Shown here piece by piece: positions 1 to 5,983 of a stretch of 9,197 bases of DNA; within the stretch, counting starts at the first letter, position 1, and every line of letters begins with the position of its first letter. This DNA comes from DATLBY01 sp035526665. GTDB lineage: Bacteria; Acidobacteriota; Terriglobia; Bryobacterales; Bryobacteraceae. The position numbers were made by a program, and so were the translations under genes. The stretch spans positions 1 to 9,197 of the forward strand of contig DATLBY010000335.1 of the NCBI GenBank assembly GCA_035526665.1. The letters run 5' to 3'. Below the pieces are notes generated by a model. It did no database searches and was not told where the DNA came from. It was given only the letters and a program-made list of their open reading frames with translations.

Positions 1-471
1 AGTTGTCCGGCTGCCCAAACTCTTCTGGATAATGGCATTCAACGAGTAGTCCGCAAGACCTGAGCCGAGCTGTTTCTCAGTGTTGCCGGTGGGCAACTCG
101 ACGTAAAAGCCTATTGCGATGGCGGGAATGCGCGATCCCTCGCGCTCGTCATGGATGCGGTATTTCGCCGCAGTGTTGAGGTCTCCTATGCCAACGGGGA
201 GCAGAAAGCGAGCCTCCGGGGCATTGAAAATAGCAAGCAGCGGCCCGTCGATGCCGATCTCCAGCCGATCGGTGATGCCATAGTTGAATTGAAATTTTGT
301 GGTATTCTGCCGCAGAGCTGGAAAGGCGGAGCGGTGCAGAAAATCGTGCTCGTTCACCATCTCGTAATGAAAGTGGTGGGCTCCTGCCGTGTCCGCATCA
401 TCCGTGATAAATGGCTGCTGGGCCTGTAGAGAGCGCAGCAGCAGAGCAGCCAGCGCCAACAATTTGCACAT
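1..471 (-). CDS. Exported outer-membrane beta-barrel, transporter-like protein (3' end outside window)
   Basis: Reading the minus strand gives an open frame with no stop from 471 to the window edge, 157 codons. It begins MCKLLALAALLLRSLQAQQP, a short Sec signal peptide with likely cleavage after LQA. The mature part starts QPFITDDADTA and contains 'FNYGITDRLEIGIDGPLL', 'GIGDLNTAAKYR' and 'VELPTGNTEKQLGSGLADY'. From memory, these phrases are typical of the beta-barrel family annotated as putative transporter / MetA-pathway of phenol degradation, which is common in Acidobacteriota. The alternating polar/hydrophobic strands fit an outer-membrane barrel. The family name does not establish a substrate, and phenol degradation should not be assumed. 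The C-terminal part lies outside the window. The gene is divergent from the ankyrin gene with only 45 bases between starts. The start is uncertain: GGAGG directly abuts the ATG, whereas the TTG codon at 462 lies 9 bases from it. ATG is kept because it gives the signal peptide its lysine. Confidence 0.8.
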   Translation of the reverse strand, partial: MCKLLALAALLLRSLQAQQPFITDDADTAGAHHFHYEMVNEHDFLHRSAFPALRQNTTKFQFNYGITDRLEIGIDGPLLAIFNAPEARFLLPVGIGDLNTAAKYRIHDEREGSRIPAIAIGFYVELPTGNTEKQLGSGLADYSLNAIIQKSLGSRTT

Positions 472-476
472 CCTCC
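472..476 (-). promoter_or_regulatory. Shine-Dalgarno GGAGG abutting the annotated ATG
   Basis: On the minus strand GGAGG is followed immediately by ATG at 471, which leaves no spacer. The in-frame TTG codons at 462 and 459 sit 9 and 12 bases downstream, in or near the normal spacing range. The site therefore suggests that initiation may occur at TTG 462, giving a protein three residues shorter whose signal peptide lacks its basic N-terminal residue. Confidence 0.5.
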
Positions 477-516
477 CTATGATTGCAAAGTCCGCCGGTG
501 GGATAGGCTTAGAGTA

Positions 517-1737
517 ATGAGGAGCGCATTCGCGGCACTGCTTCTAGTGACAGCCTTCTCCCTACGGGCTGGCGAACTGCACGCCGCCGCGCGGTCCGGA
601 GACATTGAAAAGGTGCGCGAACTGCTGGCGCAGGGCGCGCGGGTGAATGAACGGGATTCACTCGGCGGCACTCCGCTGCATGATGCATGCTGGAGCGGCG
701 ACCAGGCCGTGGTCGCCCTGCTTCTGACGCACGGAGCGGACATCAACGCTCCGCATCGCGAATCGGATTCGACTCCTCTGCATTACGCCGTCATCACGAA
801 TCATCCCGCCATTGTCTCGCTCTTGATCGAGAAAGGGGCCAACCTGAATGCAGCATACAAATCCGGCTCCACGGCGCTCCACCTGGCGGCCAACCGCGGC
901 TACGTGGAACTGGTGTCGCTGCTGATCGGCAAAGGCGCGGACGTGAAGGCAAAAGACGCCTCCGGCGCAACCCCGCTGGATGAGGCGGCCTGGAAAGGAC
1001 AGGCAGAGGTGGCGCGCGTTCTGCTGGAACACGGCGCCAACGTGAACGTTCACAGCGGCGAGGGTATGGTGACACCCCTCCACGAAGCAGCTGTGAAAGG
1101 CCATGCCGACGTGGTTGCAATTCTGCTGAAGCATGGCGCCGACGTCTCCGCCCGCGATCAGGGCGGGGCGACCCCCCTCGACGAAGCCTTGCGGTACCGG
1201 CATAGCAATGTCGCCGCGCTGCTATTGGAGGCCGGCAAACGGGGGGAGAAAAACGCGCGCGAAGGTCCGCGGCAGTTGCAAGACGCCGTCCAGCGTGGTC
1301 AGGCTGACATGGTGGCTCTGCTGCTTGAGAAGGGCGGCAATCCGAATGCCCCCACGGCCAATGGCTCGACTTTGTTCCATGATGCCGCTCTAAAAGGAAA
1401 CCTTGAGATTCTCGACCTGCTTCTGCGTCACGGGGCTTCCCCAACCGCAGTTAATGCCGCCGGCGTCACGCCGTTGCACGATGCGGCGCTGGGCGGCAAC
1501 AAAGGCGCAGTGGAAATGCTGCTTGCCAAGGGCGCCGATGTGAATGCGCGCGACCGGGAAGCAGGCGCCACGCCTCTGCATCATGCGGCCGCCTGGGGCC
1601 GGGTTGACGTAATCCCGGTGTTGTTGGCTCACGGCGCTGACGCATCGATAAAGAATAAGGCCGGATTGACACCCCTGCAGGCAGCCGTTGCCAATGGCCA
1701 AGCCCCCGCCGCGGCGCTACTAAACGGGAAACAGTAG
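517..1737 (+). CDS. Exported ankyrin-repeat protein (12 repeats)
   Basis: The 406-residue protein starts MRSAFAALLLVTAFSLRAG, a Sec signal peptide with likely cleavage near residues 18-19, so it should act in the periplasm or outside the cell. The rest is almost entirely ankyrin repeats of 33-34 residues starting near residues 20, 51, 84, 118, 151, 185, 218, 251, 284, 317, 351 and 384. Most show the xTPLHxAAxxGxxxxVxLLLxxGADVNA consensus. The last repeat is a short C-terminal cap ending in LLNGKQ. Repeat 7 loses the GADVNA half and repeat 8 loses TPLH, so the solenoid may have a hinge near residues 238-255. Ankyrin repeats bind proteins and the partner cannot be read from sequence. There is no clear ribosome binding site before the ATG, so translation may be weak or leaderless. 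The histidine kinase gene begins 25 bases downstream, which suggests cotranscription. No enzymatic domain is visible. Confidence 0.9.
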   Translation: MRSAFAALLLVTAFSLRAGELHAAARSGDIEKVRELLAQGARVNERDSLGGTPLHDACWSGDQAVVALLLTHGADINAPHRESDSTPLHYAVITNHPAIVSLLIEKGANLNAAYKSGSTALHLAANRGYVELVSLLIGKGADVKAKDASGATPLDEAAWKGQAEVARVLLEHGANVNVHSGEGMVTPLHEAAVKGHADVVAILLKHGADVSARDQGGATPLDEALRYRHSNVAALLLEAGKRGEKNAREGPRQLQDAVQRGQADMVALLLEKGGNPNAPTANGSTLFHDAALKGNLEILDLLLRHGASPTAVNAAGVTPLHDAALGGNKGAVEMLLAKGADVNARDREAGATPLHHAAAWGRVDVIPVLLAHGADASIKNKAGLTPLQAAVANGQAPAAALLNGKQ

Positions 1738-1762
1738 TCCCCCTGTTGCGCTATAAAGAAGT

Positions 1763-3319
1763 GTGCCGAAACAAGAGAAGCATCGTCGAAGAACCGCTGA
1801 TTCGGCCGCGGGAGCCATGCTGGAAGAGTTGGAGCGAATGGCAAAGGCGGCGGCGGAATCGCTGCCCCGGCTCAACCGCCGGTATCAACTCCGGTTGCGG
1901 GCTGAAAAGCGCGACAAGCTGCAGCGGCAGCTTTTATCCTCTATTACTGCGGGCGCCGCCGCGGCAATTTTATTAGAGGGCGCCGGGTGGCCGGCGTTCC
2001 TGATTCAAGTGGAGAATGCCGGACGCACGCTGGCGAAGCTCGACGTTCCCGCCGATAGCGTAGCGCAGGCGTTGCACGACTATGACGCGTTGCTGGCCGC
2101 GGAGCTCGCGCGCTCGGAATCAGGCGAGTTTGAGCGGGTGCGTGAATATCTGAAATCCTGTGTGATCCTGCTGCTGAGCAATGCCTATAACTATGTTCGC
2201 GAGGGCGAAACACGGCTGTTTCACGATATCGCCCGTATCGAGCTGGATGAGCAGAACACGGAGACTCTCTTCACGCGCTTTCTCGAAATCTTTTCCAATG
2301 CGTGCGGAGCCGCCGAAGCCCGTGTCTTTCTCTTTCGCAATGGTTCGCCGCGAGCCGGCGGCAGAGATAGAAAACCTCGGCTTTCGTCTCCGCTCTTCAT
2401 TCGCCGAGGCACCCCCCAGGAAGAGTATCTGCTCGATCCGGAATGGCGCGGAGCACACGAATCGTACTGGTCCTTCCCCCTGCGGAACGGGGAGACATTC
2501 GAGGGGGTGATGCAGTTTGGCTTCGTGGATGTGCGGCCCTGTCTGCCGCGCGAACAGGAGTTGTTCACCAATGCCCTGCAGTGGTGCGTGCAGGCGGCAA
2601 AAAAAACCATCCTGCTGGAGGATCTGACATCCCGTGAGCGGGAGCTGCGGCGCTTGGGCGCGAGGATGCTGAAAGTGGAGGAGCTCGAGCGCCGCCGGGT
2701 CAGCCGCGCACTCCACGACGAGGCGGGACAGTCGCTGGTTGTAATCCGGCTACAGCTGGAACTAATTGAACTGAGTATTGCGGCAGAAGACAAGGAACTA
2801 CGCTCTAGGCTGGCAGAAATCAGAGATATTACGGAAAAAACGATCCTGAGCATCCGTGGCTTAATTTCCGACCTCAGTCCGGCGATTCTCGAGCAGCTTG
2901 GACTTGCCGCCGCCGTCCGGCAGCTGGTCAACCGCTTCCGCCGGGGTTACGGCTGTAATGTCCAGTTCAAACTCAGCAAGCTCCCGGAGATACCTAAAAA
3001 CATCGAAGTAATTGCCTACCGTCTGCTGCAGGAATCCTTTAGAACTATCGAGGAACAATCGTCTGCCAGGAATGTAAACATTTCTCTGACATCTGCCGAA
3101 GGAGTACTAAGGCTGCACGTGGAAGATGACGGGACAAATCAGATTGCACCTGAGTCTGAGGATACCGAGCCGTTCGGATTCGCGGGAATACGAGCCAGAG
3201 TTGCTCTGCTCGGTGGAAAATTTGCAATGCAGATTCCCTCGCCTGCGGATAAACGGCTGAAAAACAAGCGCCGCGGAACTCGGCTGGAGATCGAGCTCCC
3301 CATTCCGCAACAAGAATAA
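1763..3319 (+). CDS. Histidine kinase, GAF-like + HisKA_3 + divergent HATPase
   Basis: This 518-residue protein begins with a GTG codon at 1763. An ATG at 1817 (residue 19) is an alternative start. Residues 1-150 are helical and unrecognised, with no convincing transmembrane segment, so the protein is probably cytoplasmic. Residues about 150-280 resemble a GAF sensor domain, followed by a coiled-coil linker at 281-310. The NarL-partner type dimerisation domain (HisKA_3) carries an intact H-box, RRRVSRALHDEAGQSL, with His318 as the expected phosphorylation site. The ATPase region (about 410-515) is recognisable from YRLLQES (419-425), FGFAGIRARVALLGG (471-485) and the final RRGTRLEIELP. Two key elements are altered. 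The N-box reads LLQESFRTIEEQSSA, with Thr428 where the catalytic Asn is usual, and G1 reads EDDGTNQ instead of DDGxGF. It may therefore be a weak kinase, a phosphatase or a partner of another kinase. The ankyrin gene lies 25 bases upstream, and a response regulator follows downstream. Confidence 0.88.
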   Translation: MPKQEKHRRRTADSAAGAMLEELERMAKAAAESLPRLNRRYQLRLRAEKRDKLQRQLLSSITAGAAAAILLEGAGWPAFLIQVENAGRTLAKLDVPADSVAQALHDYDALLAAELARSESGEFERVREYLKSCVILLLSNAYNYVREGETRLFHDIARIELDEQNTETLFTRFLEIFSNACGAAEARVFLFRNGSPRAGGRDRKPRLSSPLFIRRGTPQEEYLLDPEWRGAHESYWSFPLRNGETFEGVMQFGFVDVRPCLPREQELFTNALQWCVQAAKKTILLEDLTSRERELRRLGARMLKVEELERRRVSRALHDEAGQSLVVIRLQLELIELSIAAEDKELRSRLAEIRDITEKTILSIRGLISDLSPAILEQLGLAAAVRQLVNRFRRGYGCNVQFKLSKLPEIPKNIEVIAYRLLQESFRTIEEQSSARNVNISLTSAEGVLRLHVEDDGTNQIAPESEDTEPFGFAGIRARVALLGGKFAMQIPSPADKRLKNKRRGTRLEIELPIPQQE

Positions 3320-3322
3320 AGA

Positions 3323-3346
3323 CTTGTAGTTTTGCAATCTTGTAGT
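3323..3346 (+). repeat. Direct repeat CTTGTAGT, 16-base period
   Basis: CTTGTAGT occurs at 3323-3330 and again at 3339-3346, separated by TTTGCAAT. The first copy contains the candidate -35 hexamer of the response regulator promoter and the second touches its -10. Tandem 8-base sites at a 16-base period could be a binding site for a dimeric regulator, possibly the NarL-type protein encoded just downstream. That regulator assignment is inference; the repeat itself is seen directly. Confidence 0.5.
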
Positions 3347-3351
3347 ACTAT
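3324..3351 (+). promoter_or_regulatory. Candidate sigma-70 promoter for the response regulator
   Basis: TTGTAG (3324-3329) and TACTAT (3346-3351) are separated by 16 bases, and each matches four of six positions of TTGACA/TATAAT. They lie in an AT-richer gap directly after the kinase stop codon and about 50 bases before the regulator ATG. The gap of 82 bases supports separate transcription of the regulator, at least in part. The 8-base palindrome TAGTACTA (3343-3350) overlaps the -10 element. The call rests on hexamer similarity only. Confidence 0.4.
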
Positions 3352-3401
3352 ATCGAGACAGGTACCATTTCGCCACACCGGAAGGTATTAGGGGTAAAGT
3401 T

Positions 3402-4067
3402 ATGTCGAAAATAAGAATTATGCTGGCGGACGACCACACACTCTTCCGGCAGGGAATCAGGACACTGATCGCGGCTGAGCCGGACATGGAAGTGGTCGGC
3501 GAGGCGGCAAATGGCGGAGACGCGGTAGATCGCAGCGGCGAGGTACGGCCGGACGTGGTGCTAATGGATATCGGCATGCCAGGGCTGAGCAGCTTCGAAG
3601 CAACGCGCCAAATCAAGAAAAACAGGCCGGAAACCAAAGTTTTGTTGCTTACGATGTACGATGACGAAGATTATCTCGTTGAGGGTATGGAAGTGGGCGC
3701 CAGCGGATATGTGCTAAAAGACAGTCCCTCCGCGCAATTAGTTGCCGCCGTCAGGGATATTTGCCGCGGGGGAAGCTATTTAAGTCCTCGCATGTTGTCT
3801 CAACTGGTGGACGATTTCCGCTCGAGGATCAAATCGACCAACCGCCTTCCCCGTTTTGCGACCCTGACCACGCGCGAGCGCGAGGTCCTGAAAATGCTCG
3901 CCGAAGGCAATTCGGTGAAAGAAATTGCTTGTGACCTGGCGTTGAGCGTGAAAACGGTCGAAGCCCACAAGTTCAATCTGATGCGCAAGCTGGACATCCA
4001 CAACAAAGCCCAACTCGTGCAGTACGCGATTCAGAAGAAAATCATCAAAATTCCCAATCTGGTCTGA
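3402..4067 (+). CDS. NarL/FixJ-family response regulator (REC + LuxR-type HTH)
   Basis: This 221-residue regulator has the usual family length. The receiver domain (about 4-120) keeps every expected catalytic residue: the acidic pair Asp10/Asp11, phosphoacceptor Asp56 in VVLMDIGMP, Thr84 in LLLTMYDDED and Lys106 in YVLKD. The C-terminal LuxR/GerE helix-turn-helix spans about 155-215, with LTTREREVLKMLAEG, NSVKEIACDLALSVKTVEAHKFNLMRKL and the closing helix. It should bind DNA as a dimer when phosphorylated. The start is supported by AGGGG at 3390-3394, seven bases before the ATG. It lies 82 bases after the histidine kinase on the same strand and its receiver type matches HisKA_3 kinases, so the two are the natural pair. 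Unlike that kinase, this protein shows no degeneration, so it should still accept phosphate from some donor. Its targets are not visible, apart from a possible self-regulatory direct repeat upstream. Confidence 0.94.
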   Translation: MSKIRIMLADDHTLFRQGIRTLIAAEPDMEVVGEAANGGDAVDRSGEVRPDVVLMDIGMPGLSSFEATRQIKKNRPETKVLLLTMYDDEDYLVEGMEVGASGYVLKDSPSAQLVAAVRDICRGGSYLSPRMLSQLVDDFRSRIKSTNRLPRFATLTTREREVLKMLAEGNSVKEIACDLALSVKTVEAHKFNLMRKLDIHNKAQLVQYAIQKKIIKIPNLV

Positions 4068-4094
4068 TTCCCCCCTAATTCTTCCCAGCAGGCA

Positions 4095-4115
4095 GCAGCC
4101 GGACACCCCGGCTGC
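4095..4115 (+). terminator. Stem-loop after the response regulator gene
   Basis: GCAGCCGG and CCGGCTGC form a perfect 8-base stem with the loop ACACC, 28 bases after the regulator stop codon. It is GC-rich and well placed to end transcription or protect the mRNA 3' end. No run of T follows, so it is not a classical intrinsic terminator. The rest of the 4068-4230 gap holds only an AGCATATGCT palindrome at 4170-4179. Confidence 0.45.
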
Positions 4116-4230
4116 GCCGGCCTCCCATCCGAACCACTTTTTCGGGTACCTGCGGCGGAGCACTTTCCCAGCATATGCTTAAGAAGGCGCCGCGCTGTCC
4201 GCTGCTATTGCTCCCAGCGGCAAGGTTCTT

Positions 4231-5955
4231 ATGAAAAAATTCCTGATCGGTCTATTCACCGGACTCGTTCTTACGATTTTGGCCGGGGTAATCCTCCTGT
4301 TTTCGGTCATGCGTCTGGGCGAAGGACGGCCAAAGGTTGAGGATGGCTCGACCCTCGTATTGAAACTGGACGGGGACATTCCGGAGAAAGCGCCGGTCTC
4401 TTTTCCCATTCCTTTTTTAGGCGGAAAGCCGCCGCTCACGGTACGCGATATCTGGTCGATGTTGCATAAAGCGGCTGCGGATTCCCGCGTGAAAGCGATC
4501 ATTGTCGAGCCGTCCGGCGTTCATGCCGGCTGGGGCAAGCTCCAGGAGATCCACGCGGATCTTCTTCAATTCAAAAAGTCAGGAAAACCGCTGATCGCAT
4601 TCCTGCGGCGTCCTAAAACACGCGATTATTATCTGGCGACGGCGGCGGATCAGATCTACATGACACCAGAGGACTATCTGGACATGAAAGGTCTGCGCGC
4701 CGAAATGATGTATTTCAAGCAGACGCTGGACAAGGTGGGCGTCAGCATGGAGGTGGAGCACATCGGCAAGTACAAGGATTTCGGCGATATGTTCACGGAA
4801 ACCTCCAGCACTCCGGAAACGAAGGAAGTGATGAACTCGCTGCTCGATTCGATTTACGGCGATATGTTAAGAACTTTTGCCGCCGGGCGCAAGAAGGAGC
4901 CGGAGCAGATGCGCGCCATTCTGGATGACGGACCGTTCACCGGAAAGCAGGCGCTCGCCAAAGGGTTAATTGACAAGCTGCGCTACGAAGACCAGGTGTA
5001 TGGGGAGACGAAAGACCTCCTGAAACAGTCCGAGCTGAAGAAACTTCGGGTGCATGACTACGCCCGGGTTTCAGGGGCGTCCCTGGGCGTGGAAGGCAAA
5101 AAGAAGATTGCCCTAGTGGTGGGCGAAGGCAATATCGTGAGCGGCTCGGGAGACGACGCGATGGGAACCGATGAGGGATTTTCGTCGGGTGCGTTCTCAA
5201 AAATGCTGCGCGAGGTGGGAAATGACAAAAACATCTCCGGTGTCATTCTGCGAGTGGATTCACCGGGCGGCGACGCCATAGCCTCCGACGAGATGTTGCG
5301 CGAGGTCAGATTGCTAAGCAAGAAGAAGCCCATGGTAGTTTCCATGTCGGATGTCGCGGCCTCGGGCGGCTACTATATTTCGATGACAGGCGATCCGGTG
5401 CTGGCTTATGCCGGCACTTACACGGGCTCCATCGGCGTTGTTTTCCTGAAACCGAATCTGCGTGGGCTGTACGACAAGCTCGGCATCCAGAAGGACATCA
5501 TGGCCAGGGGGAAGAATGCCGACATCGATAGCGACTATCATCCGATGACGCCGGAGGCAAGGGCTAAACTGCGCCAGTCTTTGGAGGATTTCTACAAGGA
5601 TTTCGTTACGAATGTGGCCAACGGACGGAAACGGCGCTACGAGGAGGTAGAGCCGCTGTCGCAAGGCCGCGTTTGGCTGGGATCGCAAGCCAAAGCGCAG
5701 GGGCTGGTGGATGAGATTGGCGGTTTGGACCGTGCGGTTGAACTGGTAAAGCAAAAGGCGAATATCCGGGCCGACGAGAAGATTCAACTGCTCCCCTACC
5801 CGCCAAAGCGGAGCCTGATCGAACAGTGGATCAAGAGCACCTCGGATACTTCAGTAGAAGGATTCCTGAGAACACGCCTGAAGGGGCTGGACTATCGGCT
5901 CTGGATGCAAGGCGGCGTCATGCGGATCATGCCTTATTTCATTTCCATCGAATAA
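4231..5955 (+). CDS. sppA: Signal peptide peptidase SppA, 67K type (membrane serine protease, S49)
   Basis: SppA degrades cleaved signal peptides in the cytoplasmic membrane, with its catalytic domains on the periplasmic side. The 574-residue protein starts MKKFLIGLFTGLVLTILAGVILLF, an uncleaved N-terminal anchor (about 4-27). It has the two tandem S49 domains of the long bacterial form, slightly shorter than the E. coli enzyme. The N-terminal domain holds the general-base lysine in GKYKDFGDMF (Lys182). The C-terminal domain holds the nucleophile in SDVAASGGYYIS (Ser378), followed by TYTGSIGV. RVDSPGGDAIASDE (341-354) is the family's substrate-groove motif. Both catalytic residues are present, so the enzyme should be active. 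AAGG lies five bases before the ATG as a modest ribosome site. The gene is 163 bases after the response regulator and convergent with the sigma factor gene, so it is probably its own transcription unit. Confidence 0.93.
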   Translation: MKKFLIGLFTGLVLTILAGVILLFSVMRLGEGRPKVEDGSTLVLKLDGDIPEKAPVSFPIPFLGGKPPLTVRDIWSMLHKAAADSRVKAIIVEPSGVHAGWGKLQEIHADLLQFKKSGKPLIAFLRRPKTRDYYLATAADQIYMTPEDYLDMKGLRAEMMYFKQTLDKVGVSMEVEHIGKYKDFGDMFTETSSTPETKEVMNSLLDSIYGDMLRTFAAGRKKEPEQMRAILDDGPFTGKQALAKGLIDKLRYEDQVYGETKDLLKQSELKKLRVHDYARVSGASLGVEGKKKIALVVGEGNIVSGSGDDAMGTDEGFSSGAFSKMLREVGNDKNISGVILRVDSPGGDAIASDEMLREVRLLSKKKPMVVSMSDVAASGGYYISMTGDPVLAYAGTYTGSIGVVFLKPNLRGLYDKLGIQKDIMARGKNADIDSDYHPMTPEARAKLRQSLEDFYKDFVTNVANGRKRRYEEVEPLSQGRVWLGSQAKAQGLVDEIGGLDRAVELVKQKANIRADEKIQLLPYPPKRSLIEQWIKSTSDTSVEGFLRTRLKGLDYRLWMQGGVMRIMPYFISIE

Positions 5956-5960
5956 GACAC

Positions 5961-5983
5961 AGCCAGGTTGTTGCAGCCTGGCT
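5961..5983. terminator. Inverted repeat between the convergent sppA and sigma factor genes
   Basis: AGCCAGG (5961-5967) and CCTGGCT (5977-5983) form a 7-base stem with a 9-base loop, starting five bases after the sppA stop and reaching the stop codon of the opposing sigma gene. A second copy of CCTGGCT lies at 5991-5997 inside the sigma gene's 3' end and could pair with the same left arm. Neither strand has a T-tract, so bidirectional termination is suggested by position rather than by a textbook structure. Confidence 0.45.

Noticed and set aside
483..515. Possible promoter TTGCAA ... TAGGCT for the ankyrin gene
   Set aside because: The spacer is 15 bases, the -10 matches only three positions, and the transcript would be leaderless. 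Too weak to annotate.
658..1444. Long minus-strand open frames (181 and 216 codons) across the ankyrin gene
   Set aside because: They are antisense shadows of a repetitive G/C-rich third-position gene. Their translations are rich in Arg/His/Cys with no family resemblance, whereas the plus frame is clearly ankyrin repeats.
2120..2931. Minus-strand frames of 198 and 236 codons inside the histidine kinase gene
   Set aside because: The plus frame shows recognisable H-box and ATPase motifs. The antisense translations are low-complexity Ser/Arg-rich and match nothing.
4175..4234. 19-residue frame (MLKKAPRCPLLLLPAARFL) whose TGA overlaps the sppA ATG, a possible translational-coupling leader
   Set aside because: There is no ribosome binding site before its ATG, which lies inside an AGCATATGCT palindrome. 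The ATGA overlap alone is likely by chance.
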